From positions 1 through 64,000 of the forward strand of contig NZ_JACHJK010000023.1 in the NCBI RefSeq assembly GCF_014203595.1: DNA of 64,000 bases, read 5' to 3'. Numbering within the stretch: position 1 is the stretch's first letter; each line of letters starts with the position of its first letter. Shown piece after piece: positions 36,701 to 45,317 of this stretch. The translations under genes were made by a program, and so were the position numbers. The DNA is from Streptomyces echinatus. Lineage in GTDB: Bacteria > Actinomycetota > Actinomycetes > Streptomycetales > Streptomycetaceae. The notes under the pieces are model-generated. The model saw only the letters and a program-made list of their open reading frames with translations. It was not told where the DNA came from and ran no database searches.

Positions 36701-39103
36701 GTGACGAGCGAGCCTCTGCCTCCGATGGACAGCCATACCAGCGCGGAGCTGGCGGCGCTGGCCAAGGTCGTGGCCCGGCAGCGTGCCGAGATGGAACGGC
36801 TGAGGGACCTGGCCGCGACCTCGGCGGTGCTGGAGCGCGCCAAGGGCGTGCTGATGGCCGTCACCGGGTGTCCGCCCGACAGTGCCCACGAGGAGCTGCT
36901 CCAGCGCGCCAAGGACGGCCACCGCACCCTCCTCGAACAGTGCTGGCTCACCCTGGGGGCCCTCCCGCCCAAGGAACGCCCCGCACCCGCACCGCCCGCG
37001 ACGGCACCCTCCGTCGGCTCCTGGGCCGGCGCGCCCGCCGGCACCCTGGACCTGGCGGACGTGCTGGGACACATCGGCCGCGACCTGGTCCGGGTCGGCT
37101 CACCGCACGAGCTGGCCGGCTGCCTGCTGGACCACCTGGGGCCCGAGGTGGACGCCGACGCGGTGATGCTCTACGAGCGGCAGCCCGAGGGCGGACTCTC
37201 ACTCATCGGGTACGCGGGCATCGACCCCACGCTCGCCGCCCAGTGGCGCCACGTGCCTCCGGTGACCGGTATGCCCGCGCTCGACGTCCTGCGGTCGGGG
37301 GAGCCGCGCTGGCTGGAGAACGCCGCCCTGGACGGCGCGCGCTACCTGCTCATCGGGGCGCCGACGGAGCGCTGGCTCAGCCGGGCCTGGCTGCCCGTGC
37401 CGACCGGGGACACCGCGCGTGTCGCCCTCGGGGTGCTGCGCCGGCGCGACGGACCGTTCGCACCGCGCGAGCGGGAGCTGCTGCGGGCCGTGGCCCGGCT
37501 GTGCGCGGGCCGGCTGCGGGCTTTCGACGGCCGGCAGGACGGCACCGCCGGGGGCGTCTCCGGGACCGTGCAGGCCGTGTTCGACGCGCTGCCGGGCGCG
37601 GTGATCCTGCTCACCCCGCTGCGCTCCGCCGCCGGCGAGGTGGAGGACTACCGCATCGAGGCCGCCACCCCGGAGGCGGTCGACGTGTTCGGCAGGACCG
37701 GCCGGGACATGGTCGGCAGGCACATCCTGGAGAGCTACCCGTCGGTCGCCGGCGAACCGCTGTGGCAGGGCTATCTGCAGGCCCTCGACACCGGAGAGCC
37801 GTTCGAGGGCGAACCGTTCGCCTACCAGGACGTGGTCGGCGAGGTGCCCGTGACCGCCACCTACACGGTGCGGGCGGCCCGGCTGGGCGACGGCCTGGTG
37901 GTGAGCTGGCTGCGGCACGACCCGACGGAACGCCAGGAGCAGCGCCTGGCCGACGTGCAGCGGCTCGGCAACCTCGGCTGGGCGAACTGGAACCTGATCA
38001 CCCAGGAGATCTCCTGGGCCACGCAGACGTACGCCGTGCTCGGTCTGCGTCCCGGACATCGGCCGGCCCGGCTCGAACAGCTCCCCGAACTGGTCCTGCC
38101 GGACGACAAGGGGCCGCTCGCCCACGCCATCGCCGGGCTCGTCGCCCACGGCCGCCCCTTCGACGTGCCGTTCCGGACGGAGACGTCCGAGGGCGTCCGG
38201 CACCTGCGCATGGTCGCGGAGGCGGTCATGGCACCCGACGGCACCCCGGTCGAGGTGCACGGCTTCGTCCAGGACCTCACCGCGCAGCGGAGCGCGGAAC
38301 TCGCGCTGGTGGAGAGCGAACGCGCGATGCTGCTGCAGCGGGGCATCCTCCAGGCCGAGCGGGCCCTGGCGGCCCGGCTGCAGCACGCCCTGCTGCCGCT
38401 GCCCGACAAACCCCGGCAGCTGGCCGGGCTGCGCGTCGAGGTGGCGTACCTGCCCTCCCAGACCGGCATCCACGTCGGTGGCGACTGGTTCAGCGCGGTC
38501 GAACTGCCCGACTGCGACGCGCTGTTCGTGGTGGGCGACGTCGCGGGCCACGGCATCGACGCCGTGGCCACCATGGCCCAGCTCCGGTTCACCGCCAAGG
38601 GCATGGTGAGCACCGGTTCCTCGCTGACCGGCGCGCTGGCCCGGCTCAACCAGCTGTTGCTGCACTCCCGCGACAGCCAGACCACCGCCACCATGTTCCT
38701 GGCCCGCTACAACCCCGACCGGCGTGTCCTGGCCTGGGCACAGGCAGGGCACCCGCCGCCGCTGCTGGTGCGCCGGGGCGAGGTGCGCTTCCTCACCCGT
38801 CCCCTGGGCATGCTGCTCGGCGCGACGAGCGCCCCCGTCTACGAGTCGCTGGAGCTGCGGCTGGAACCCGGTGACCGGCTGCTGCTCTACACCGACGGCC
38901 TGGTCGAGCGCCCCGGCGAGGGCCTCGACGCGGGCTTCGCCCGGCTGGCCGAGGCCGTGCGCACGCACGGCTGCGGCGAGTCCGGCTCCCTGGACGCCCT
39001 GCTCGCGACGCTGCTGGCGGACGAGCGGCGCGACGACGTGTGCGTGCTCGACATCCGGATGCCGGCCGAGGAGGCGCGGGACGCGGAGGACGGGGCGCCG
39101 TAG
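36701..39103 (+). CDS. ANTAR-GAF-PAS-SpoIIE phosphatase signalling protein
   Basis: The roughly 800-residue protein has an N-terminal ANTAR-like helical domain (AALAKVVARQRAEMERL, ERAKGVLMAVTGC, about 1-85), a GAF-like domain (about 110-270), two PAS-like regions (about 285-545; first with VFDALPGAVILLTPL), a coiled-coil linker, and a C-terminal SpoIIE/PP2C phosphatase (about 570-785). The phosphatase metal motifs are readable: GGDWFSAVEL, VGDVAGHGIDA, LLLYTDGLVE and RRDDVCVLDIR. Such proteins dephosphorylate anti-sigma-factor antagonists in response to ligands. ANTAR domains bind RNA. The GTG at 36701 begins VTSEPLPPMDS. The longer frame lacks support. Confidence 0.9.
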   Translation: MTSEPLPPMDSHTSAELAALAKVVARQRAEMERLRDLAATSAVLERAKGVLMAVTGCPPDSAHEELLQRAKDGHRTLLEQCWLTLGALPPKERPAPAPPATAPSVGSWAGAPAGTLDLADVLGHIGRDLVRVGSPHELAGCLLDHLGPEVDADAVMLYERQPEGGLSLIGYAGIDPTLAAQWRHVPPVTGMPALDVLRSGEPRWLENAALDGARYLLIGAPTERWLSRAWLPVPTGDTARVALGVLRRRDGPFAPRERELLRAVARLCAGRLRAFDGRQDGTAGGVSGTVQAVFDALPGAVILLTPLRSAAGEVEDYRIEAATPEAVDVFGRTGRDMVGRHILESYPSVAGEPLWQGYLQALDTGEPFEGEPFAYQDVVGEVPVTATYTVRAARLGDGLVVSWLRHDPTERQEQRLADVQRLGNLGWANWNLITQEISWATQTYAVLGLRPGHRPARLEQLPELVLPDDKGPLAHAIAGLVAHGRPFDVPFRTETSEGVRHLRMVAEAVMAPDGTPVEVHGFVQDLTAQRSAELALVESERAMLLQRGILQAERALAARLQHALLPLPDKPRQLAGLRVEVAYLPSQTGIHVGGDWFSAVELPDCDALFVVGDVAGHGIDAVATMAQLRFTAKGMVSTGSSLTGALARLNQLLLHSRDSQTTATMFLARYNPDRRVLAWAQAGHPPPLLVRRGEVRFLTRPLGMLLGATSAPVYESLELRLEPGDRLLLYTDGLVERPGEGLDAGFARLAEAVRTHGCGESGSLDALLATLLADERRDDVCVLDIRMPAEEARDAEDGAP

Positions 39104-39112
39104 CCGTCGTGC

Positions 39113-39883
39113 TCAGTCCACGGGGTGGCCGGCTTCGATGGTGACGGCGTCGGAGAGCCGGAGCAGCGGTCCGTCCGGCCCCTCGCCCCACTGCACCGGT
39201 TCGAGGACATGCCCGACGTGATCGCCGCCGTCGACGCGGTGCACGACGGTGCCGACGAACCAGGCCGCCGCGCCGTCCAGGACGATGGCGCCGGCGTGTC
39301 CCTCCCGCCAGTCCAGCCCCGCGAACTTGTCGATCTCGTCGCCCGTCTCGCCGCCGAAGAGCCGGGCCAGGTCCCGCTGGTCGCGGGTGAGCAGATGGAC
39401 GGTGAGGCACCGCGCGGCCCGGGCGACCCGGTAGGTGTGGTTGGCCTTGGACAGCCACACGGCGAACCGGGGCGGCCGGATCGAGACCTGCGAGGCGAAG
39501 CCGACCAGACAGCCGGCGCGCTCGCCCCCCGCCACGGCGGTGACCACGCACATGTCCGGGTCCAGCCGCCCGAAGAAGCCGTCCGGCTCCGCCCCCTGAC
39601 CACCACCCGCCCCCGCCGCCCCGCCCCCGCCGGACGTCGCCTCCCCACCCTCACTCGGAACCACGTCGCCACCGCCTGCCCCCGACTTCCCGCCGGCGCC
39701 GGGCGTCGCCTGCCCATCAGCGCCCGGGACCGCGTTCCCGCCGCCCGGAACAGGCTCCCCGCCGCCGCTCGCATCCGCCGCCCCGCCGCCGCTCGGATCC
39801 GCCGCGCGGGCGGGATGGGCGTTGGGCCGCTCGGCCGTGGCCGGTGTGCCGTCGGCGTTGCGCGTGCCGTTCTCGTCCGCCAT
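39113..39883 (-). CDS. Flavin reductase-like FMN-binding protein
   Basis: The 256-residue protein has a low-complexity N-terminal 90 residues rich in GGG and Pro, then a flavin-reductase-like split-barrel domain (DPDMCVVTAVAGGERAGCLVGFASQVS, FAVWLSKANHTYRVA, AARCLTVHLL, FVGTVVHRVDGGDHV). These proteins bind FMN and reduce it with NAD(P)H, often for a partner monooxygenase. None is adjacent. Start ATG 39883 with GGGAG upstream. Its end is nine bp from the end of the convergent phosphatase gene. The glycine-rich leader is unusual and probably disordered. Confidence 0.85.
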   Translation of the reverse strand: MADENGTRNADGTPATAERPNAHPARAADPSGGGAADASGGGEPVPGGGNAVPGADGQATPGAGGKSGAGGGDVVPSEGGEATSGGGGAAGAGGGQGAEPDGFFGRLDPDMCVVTAVAGGERAGCLVGFASQVSIRPPRFAVWLSKANHTYRVARAARCLTVHLLTRDQRDLARLFGGETGDEIDKFAGLDWREGHAGAIVLDGAAAWFVGTVVHRVDGGDHVGHVLEPVQWGEGPDGPLLRLSDAVTIEAGHPVD

Positions 39884-39983
39884 GCAGTCCGCTCCCGTCC
39901 ACGCCGCCCGGCCCCGCTCCGTACCCGGCCGGTCATCGGCCGGGTGGGGGTCGGCCCTGCCTCCGGTGTGCCCGGTGTGCCGT

Positions 39984-40868
39984 TCATGAATCATCGCGGG
40001 AGCCGGTGCGGGACTCCAGCGCGCGGCGCGTGTCGTCGCCGTAGACACCCGTCTCGTCGCCGCTGATGCCGTACCAGAGCTGGAAGCGGGCCACGGCCTC
40101 GGTGAGCGTGGCGTCGTAGGTCCCGTCGGCGGAGCCGTCGCGGTAGACGTCCGGGATGCGCAACAGGCGTTGTTGCAGTTCGGTGACCTCGGGGCCGGTG
40201 TCGCCCTGGCGGAGTGTGCCGAGGCCGTCGGGGTCGGCGGCGCCGGTGGGGTCGGCCGATGCGGCGGGGGGTGGCGCGGCCGGCCCGGAGGCGGGCGGCG
40301 CCGAGCGGGTGGGCGCCTCCGACGCGGTGGGCGGGGCGGTCGCGGCGGCCTGCTGGCGGCCGGGAAGCAGCAGGGCACAGCCGAAGCCGACCAGAGCCGC
40401 CGCCGGCACGGCCACGGCCACGACGGCCCGGCGTCCGGGGCCGAGGCCGCGGACGCCCGCGGCGGAGAGGTCGGCTGAGCGCTGCCGGGCGCGGCGATCG
40501 TGCGCGGCGGGGGTACCTGCGCGACCGGGGTCCGCGGCGCGGGCGTCCGCCGGGTGAGGAGCTGCGAGGCGAGAGTCCGCACGGCCCGGAGTCACGAGGC
40601 CCGGAGTCACGGAGCCGGGGGTCGCGGGGCCGGGGGTCGCGGGCCCGGGCGGGGGGACGGGTGGGAGTTCTTGGGTGTCCGCGTCGGTGGGGCGCGGCGG
40701 CGCCGGGCGCGGGCCGGCCGGCGTACCGCGGGGCTCGTAGGTCACCGGGTCCGGCCGGAACTCGCGCATCAGCTCGGCCAGGGCGTCGAAGCTGCGATGC
40801 CGCACCACCCGAACGGGTTCCAGGACCCGTCCGTCCGGCGGCTCCTCGGAGTCGGGCGGTGTCGGCAC
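39984..40868 (-). CDS. Membrane-anchored peptidoglycan-binding-domain protein
   Basis: The 294-residue protein has a cytoplasmic Pro-rich N-terminus, one hydrophobic helix (AVVAVAVPAAALVGFGCALLL near 150-170), a Ser/Ala/Pro linker and a C-terminal peptidoglycan-binding domain of type 1 (LRQGDTGPEVTELQQRLLRI, then GTYDATLTEAVARFQLWYGI). It should sit in the membrane and bind cell wall outside. The N-terminal part (RVVRHRSFDALAELMREFRPDP) is conserved-looking but unassigned. The GTG at 40868 has GAAGGAG 7-8 nt upstream. It is followed by the flavin reductase gene about 100 bp on. Confidence 0.85.
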   Translation of the reverse strand: MPTPPDSEEPPDGRVLEPVRVVRHRSFDALAELMREFRPDPVTYEPRGTPAGPRPAPPRPTDADTQELPPVPPPGPATPGPATPGSVTPGLVTPGRADSRLAAPHPADARAADPGRAGTPAAHDRRARQRSADLSAAGVRGLGPGRRAVVAVAVPAAALVGFGCALLLPGRQQAAATAPPTASEAPTRSAPPASGPAAPPPAASADPTGAADPDGLGTLRQGDTGPEVTELQQRLLRIPDVYRDGSADGTYDATLTEAVARFQLWYGISGDETGVYGDDTRRALESRTGSRDDS

Positions 40869-41112
40869 CGGATTCTCCTTCCGTCCCGCGGGCGGGGGCC
40901 TCCACGCCCCCGCGCGCTGAGATACGAGACCCGCCCCGCCCCCGTTCAGCCGCCCCCTTTCCTCAACTCGACGCGGAGCGCCTGGCGTTGGAGCGGGCAC
41001 GTGCCGGTGGCCGCCGGCAGGACGGCTCCCGACGGCCGTCGTGTCCCGCGCTCGCCCGGCCCCGTACATCGGTCACAGCACCGCCCCGGCGGGGCCGGCC
41101 GGCGGACCGCGG

Positions 41113-41952
41113 TCAGGCCGTGCTGAGCGTCTCCTGCGCGAACCTGCTCAGGGACGCCGTGAACGCGGCGACGAAGGCGTCCACGGCCTCCTCGGGCAGC
41201 GCGTCCAGGGACAGATAGGGGTTGAGGTCCTCCAGTTCGACCAGCAGCAGGCCGCCGTCGGGGGCGCGGCAGGCGTCGACGCGCTGGATGCCGTACCCGA
41301 GGTCGTTCCAGTCGATGAAGCGGCGGGCGAACTCCAGGTCGGCGGCGGTGGCCGGGTAGGGCCGCAGCTCCCAGCGGCGCGCGGGGTCGGGGGCGTACAG
41401 GGCGTACTGGAAGTCGTCGTCGACGAAGTAGAAGGACACCTCGTAGGCGAAGTCGACGCAGGGCTGGACCAGGACGTCGCCGGCGAGTGCCCCGAGCCGC
41501 CCGGCGGGGACGATCCGCAGGCCCAGGGAGTCGGCGCCGAGCTTCGGCTTGACCACGTACCGCTCGGCGGGCGGCAGCAGCGGCAGGTCCTCGGCACGGT
41601 CGACGGTCGGGATCACGGGAAAGCCGGCGGCGGTCAGGTCGAGGAGGTACTGCTTTCCGGCCATGTCCGCCTTGCCGGTGAGCGGGTTGTACACGCGGGC
41701 ACCGGTGGCCAGCGCCCGCGCGCGGAAGGCGTCGTACGCGTGCTGGTAGCCGAGGACGGGCCCGCTGTTGCGGACGACGACCGCGTCGAAGCCGTCCATC
41801 AGGGCCGCGGCGTCCAGCGGATGGCACAGGGCCAGGTCGAAGCGCTCGCGCAGCCGTGAGGTGAGGTGGACGTCCTCGTCGCAGTAGCGGCGCCCGCGGG
41901 CCTGGTACGCCAGGTCGGTGACGTAGAGCAGCCGGGGGCGGGCGGCGGGCAT
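41113..41952 (-). CDS. ATP-grasp-fold protein
   Basis: The 279-residue protein looks like an ATP-grasp enzyme: an N-terminal alpha/beta domain (LLYVTDLAYQARGRRYCDEDV), the phosphate-loop-like GKADMAGKQYLLDL, the ATP-binding strands YVVKPKLGADSLGLR and VLVQPCVDF, and a metal-binding end RVDACRAPDGGLLLVELEDLNPYLSLD. ATP-grasp enzymes join a carboxylate to an amine via an acyl phosphate (ligases for peptides, nucleotides or cycloserine). The substrate is unknown. The ATG at 41952 follows a GGAG-like stretch (CGAGGAGCCCCC). It is transcribed alone. Confidence 0.88.
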   Translation of the reverse strand: MPAARPRLLYVTDLAYQARGRRYCDEDVHLTSRLRERFDLALCHPLDAAALMDGFDAVVVRNSGPVLGYQHAYDAFRARALATGARVYNPLTGKADMAGKQYLLDLTAAGFPVIPTVDRAEDLPLLPPAERYVVKPKLGADSLGLRIVPAGRLGALAGDVLVQPCVDFAYEVSFYFVDDDFQYALYAPDPARRWELRPYPATAADLEFARRFIDWNDLGYGIQRVDACRAPDGGLLLVELEDLNPYLSLDALPEEAVDAFVAAFTASLSRFAQETLSTA

Positions 41953-42279
41953 GGGGGCTCCTCGGGGGCGGCGCGGGTGGTACCGGAGAGGGTGCGGACC
42001 GGCGTTGTCGTCGTCGGCGGCGGAGAAAGGTTACGCCGCGGGGCACGGCCCCCTTTCGGCCACCCCCGGTGGGCGTCCGCCCCGCCACCGGCGCGCGGGC
42101 GGGCGACGGCGGCGCGGGGACACCGGCGGGTCCGGCCGGCGGCGCGAGGACGCCCGCGGGTCCGGCCGGCCGTCGGGGCGGGTACCGGCGGCGAGTCCCG
42201 GCAGCACTCAGTTCCCCCACGAGACCCCTCCTGCTGCACTGAGTGTCACGAATTCGATCCGGGTGCTACGTTCCCGTCC
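41953..42279. other. Intergenic region with 30-bp tandem repeat and TetR promoter
   Basis: No gene is seen. Two imperfect 30-bp tandem copies (42111-42140 and 42141-42170, a few mismatches) lie in the middle. The right edge is the TetR promoter, with the operator at 42236-42249 and a half-like copy (CACTCAGTT) at 42206-42214. Confidence 0.5.
42236..42249. promoter_or_regulatory. TetR operator copy 1 (own promoter)
   Basis: GCACTGAGTGTCAC contains the dyad CACT-G-AGTG and lies 31 bp before the TetR ATG. The same 14-bp sequence recurs, inverted, at 43072-43085 in front of the next gene. Confidence 0.75.
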
Positions 42280-43020
42280 ATGAGCTCCAGCAGCGCGGCG
42301 CCGGCCGCGAAGCCGCCGATACGGGACGCCCTGGTGGCGGCGGCCTTCCGGCTCTTCCTGGAACGCGGGTACGAGCAGACCACCGTGGACGACATCGTGG
42401 CCCTGGCCGGGGTCGGCCGCCGCTCCTTCTTCCGCTACTTCCCCTCCAAGGAGGACGTGGTCTTCCCCGACCACGAGGGCTGCCTGGCCGACATGACCGC
42501 CTTCCTCGCGGCGAGCGGCGCCGAGCACGAGCCGGTGCGCCGGGTGTGCGACGCGGCCCGGCTGGTACTGCGCATGTACGCCGAGAACACGACCTTCTCG
42601 GTGCAGCGCTACCGCCTCACCCGGCAGGTGCCGGGGCTGCGCGCCTACGAACTGTCGGTGGTGTGGCGCTACGAGCGCGCGCTCGCCGAGTATCTGCGCG
42701 GCCGGTTCGCGGGGCGGCCCGACGGGACGCTGCGCGCCGACGTGATCGCGGCCGCGGTCGTCGCCGCCCACAACAACGCGCTGCGCTCCTGGCTGCGGTC
42801 CGAGGGCGAGGGGGACGCGGGCGCGGCCGTGGACCACGCCCTCGGGTACGTGCAGAGGACGTACGCCCGCCCGGCGGACGCCCCGGCGGCGCGCGCCCGG
42901 ACCGGCGCGGCCGGCGCGGACCCGCGGGAGGCCGACGACGTGCTGGTGCTGGTCGCCCGCCGGGACGCCCCGCTGTGGCGGGTGGTGCAGGAACTGGAGA
43001 CGGCACTCGGCCGCGGCTGA
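42280..43020 (+). CDS. TetR-family transcriptional regulator
   Basis: The 246-residue protein has an N-terminal TetR helix-turn-helix (IRDALVAAAFRLFLERGYEQTTVDDIVALAGVGRRSFFRYFPSKEDV, about residues 14-60, shown in parts) and a helical ligand domain that is typical in length. The DNA-facing RRSFFRYF resembles the MftR-like branch. The ATG at 42280 is preceded by no strong ribosome-binding site, but the helix begins directly after it. The C-terminal 45 residues are Ala-rich. An exact operator copy upstream of itself and of the DUF35 gene indicates control of both. Confidence 0.9.
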   Translation: MSSSSAAPAAKPPIRDALVAAAFRLFLERGYEQTTVDDIVALAGVGRRSFFRYFPSKEDVVFPDHEGCLADMTAFLAASGAEHEPVRRVCDAARLVLRMYAENTTFSVQRYRLTRQVPGLRAYELSVVWRYERALAEYLRGRFAGRPDGTLRADVIAAAVVAAHNNALRSWLRSEGEGDAGAAVDHALGYVQRTYARPADAPAARARTGAAGADPREADDVLVLVARRDAPLWRVVQELETALGRG

Positions 43021-43071
43021 CCCCCTGAGCGGGCCACCGGCGGCAAATAGGGGTACGGAGTGCCTTTACGA

Positions 43072-43085
43072 GTGACACTCAGTGC
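43072..43085. promoter_or_regulatory. TetR operator copy 2 (DUF35 gene)
   Basis: GTGACACTCAGTGC is the exact reverse complement of the site at 42236-42249. It lies in a promoter-like stretch (TTTACG upstream, CATACT downstream) about 100 bp before the DUF35 gene, so the TetR protein would block that promoter. Confidence 0.75.
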
Positions 43086-43187
43086 CATACTCTGTCGGCG
43101 TGCAGGGTGGCACGACAACCCTGCACACGCGTGCCCGGTCCGCCCCGGGCACGCGGGATTCCGGCCGAGCGCAGGGAGTTGACCAGC

Positions 43188-43601
43188 GTGTACCACCACT
43201 CAGCAAGCACCTCGCACCCGGCGGCCGGATCCGCGACGGGTGTTCTCGAACCCTCCGCCGCGGACAAGGACGCCATCCACTTCCAGCGCTGCACCTGGTG
43301 CGGCACCGCGACGTACCACCGGCTGCTGTGTCCGGTGTGCCAGGGCAGTGAGCTGCGCACCGAGCGCAGCGAGGGCGCCGGCACGGTCCGCCACTCCACG
43401 GTGGTGCACCGCAACACACCGGCGGCGCGCAATGTGTCGCTGATAGAGATGGCCGAGGGGTTCGTCGTGCGGGGCCGGGTCATGGGCCCGCCGATCGGCA
43501 TCCACAGCGGCGACCGCGTCCGGCTGTCCACCACCCAGGACCCGGTGCGCGGCGAGCCGGTCTTCCAGCTGGTGGACGAGCCCTACCGGGCCTGGACCTG
43601 A
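43188..43601 (+). CDS. DUF35 zinc-ribbon/OB-fold protein
   Basis: The 137-residue protein has a zinc ribbon (CTWCG near residue 33 and CPVC near residue 47) and an OB-fold (TVVHRNTPAARNVSLIEMAEGFVVRGRV). DUF35 proteins usually pair with thiolase- or acyl-CoA-type enzymes and may deliver acyl-CoA substrates. No such partner is here. The GTG at 43188 is 10 nt after GGGAG. A longer frame is open but unsupported. It is probably controlled by the TetR protein just upstream. Confidence 0.85.
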   Translation: MYHHSASTSHPAAGSATGVLEPSAADKDAIHFQRCTWCGTATYHRLLCPVCQGSELRTERSEGAGTVRHSTVVHRNTPAARNVSLIEMAEGFVVRGRVMGPPIGIHSGDRVRLSTTQDPVRGEPVFQLVDEPYRAWT

Positions 43602-43725
43602 CCCCCCGCAACACCGCAGCGACCACGTGGGTCGCCTCACCGGCCTCCAAACGGTCCACCGCGTCCAACCGCACCCGTTCTCGGACCGCTCTCTCCGGGT
43701 CGGTCAGGCCCCACACTGCGCACAC
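43602..43725 (-). pseudogene. IS630-type transposase N-terminal fragment
   Basis: About 38 codons (VWGLTDPERAVRERVRLDAV, then RLEAGEATHVVAAVLR) match the N-terminal helix-turn-helix of IS630-type transposases. The match stops abruptly at the 3' end of the DUF35 gene, where the rest of the transposase should follow. No DDE domain remains. Confidence 0.5.
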
Positions 43726-43782
43726 CTCACACAGATTGCCCTACCCGGCGCGTGAGCCCGTGCTCAGCACAACCTCCCGGCA

Positions 43783-44760
43783 TCACTCATGCGGAGGTTC
43801 AGTAGGCAGGTTCCGGTAATCCCGCGGGGTGAGGCCATAGGTCCCGCGGAAGGCTCTGCTGAAATCGGCCGCGCGAGGGAAACCCGATCGCGCGGCGATG
43901 CGGTGGATGGGAACGGTGCGCAGCGCTGGGTCGGTCAGCTCACGGCGGGCGGCTTCCAGCCGACGCCTGCGAATCCAGACAGCGACGGTGGCATCCTCAC
44001 CCTCGAAGAGACGATGCAGGTAGCTGACCGAGATGTGGTGTGCGGCCGCGATAGTGGCCGGGCTGAGCTGTGGGTCTTGCAAATGTTGCTGGATGTGGTG
44101 CTTGATGCGGAGCACGAGGGTGCGCCGCCGTGTGTCAGGCGGCAGCAGGTTCTCATTCTCGATGGCGTGTGCGAAGAGTGCGGCGACCAATTCGGCGGCG
44201 ACTCTGCCCAGCCGCGCTCCGTCGCTGGGCTGGTAGCCGGCGGCGTCCTTGGTCACTTGGATGAGGAACTGCGACAGCAGCGTGCCGATTCCTGAGCCGG
44301 CGGGAATTCGTCGTGGCAGCGTGCGCCCTGACATCTCACGCGGGAGCGCCAGCATCGACTTGGGAACCTCAAGCCCCACCGCGGTGACGGGATCCTTGCC
44401 GGTGCGGATCTCCCACGGCACGGACGAATCGTTGAAGTGCAGGTCTGTGGGTCGGTATGCGGCCTGGTGGTCTTCCCACGTGGCCGTGCCGGTCCCCTTC
44501 ATCACCAGCGAGACGTGATACAGCTCCGGGTCGGACTGCCGAATCAGTTTCGGGGTGCGCTGGATGACAACCTGTTGGAAGAACTGGGGCAACAGCGAAA
44601 CAGCCCCTAAGTCCAGCACACGCTGTTCGGCCTGGAAGTCGGCGGGCGACTCGCTGTTCATCCGCACCGGTGCGTGCGTCCGCCCCACACACTCCGCCCA
44701 GTACGCCAGCCGATCCGCCGCCGGCACATCGTCACACCGGATGACCGTCTCATTCAGCAC
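43783..44760 (-). CDS. AraC-family transcriptional regulator
   Basis: The 325-residue protein has an N-terminal AraC-binding-like domain (about 1-180) and a C-terminal double helix-turn-helix (about 210-320; SPATIAAAHHISVSYLHRLF, then RIAARSGFPRAADFSRAFRGTYGLTPRDYR). Such regulators activate catabolic or stress genes after a small-molecule signal. GTG start at 44760 behind GGGGGAATGAG. Codon third positions look less GC-rich than those of neighbours, and the gene lies between two transposase remnants, so it probably arrived by horizontal transfer. No obvious target gene is adjacent. Confidence 0.9.
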   Translation of the reverse strand: MLNETVIRCDDVPAADRLAYWAECVGRTHAPVRMNSESPADFQAEQRVLDLGAVSLLPQFFQQVVIQRTPKLIRQSDPELYHVSLVMKGTGTATWEDHQAAYRPTDLHFNDSSVPWEIRTGKDPVTAVGLEVPKSMLALPREMSGRTLPRRIPAGSGIGTLLSQFLIQVTKDAAGYQPSDGARLGRVAAELVAALFAHAIENENLLPPDTRRRTLVLRIKHHIQQHLQDPQLSPATIAAAHHISVSYLHRLFEGEDATVAVWIRRRRLEAARRELTDPALRTVPIHRIAARSGFPRAADFSRAFRGTYGLTPRDYRNLPTEPPHE

Positions 44761-45317
44761 GCCTCATTCCCCCAGGCTCGTCACTTCGTTCGCGGTCAGC
44801 AAGGACGATAGACGAGGCAGGAGCAACCCTTGCGCGCGACCAGGGGCTGTGCAGCAATGATCGCGCGGGTCGGCGCCGCGACCGGCCCATGGGTCCGGTT
44901 CCACGACTGTTCCGACGCCGGCAGCGCGACGACACGTGGCCACGGCTCGTCGCCGCGCTCCCGGCTGAGGCCGAGTGGAACGCCCGGAACGCATGGGACG
45001 TGACGTCGACTCCACCTCCTGCCGGGCCCATCAGCATGCCGCCGGAGCGTCGAAAACGGGGACCTGCAAAAGGAGCCGCCCGGCGGTCCGACCGTCGAGC
45101 CGCCCGACCACGCCCCGGTCAGCTCTCGACACACCAATTCCGACACCCGGCGAGGATCTGGCGATCTGCACGGAGACTGCACAGGCCTCCACGATCGACG
45201 CTCAGCTAAGTCAAGTGTGGACTGAGAGCTAACGCTTTCGCGCTGACCATCAGCAAGACTCGCGGCGTGCGGTACATCCGCGCGCCATACCGGGAATTGC
45301 TCTAGGGGGAAATCAGC
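44761..45317. other. Scar region between AraC and the small secreted protein
   Basis: No intact gene is seen. The middle holds the IS5-type transposase remnant (44889-45120). The last 180 bp should contain the promoter of the secreted-protein gene, but I cannot fix a -35/-10 pair. Confidence 0.55.
44889..45120 (+). pseudogene. Decayed IS5-type transposase fragment
   Basis: Reading three frames in turn recovers transposase text: RLFRRRQRDDTWPRLVAALPA, then DVDSTSCRAHQHAAGA, then NGDLQKEPPGG and TVEPPDHA. These match the IS5-type order DTW...VDST..RAHQHAAGA..GDLQKEPPGG..VEP.DH. At least two frameshifts are needed and both ends are lost. Confidence 0.75.
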
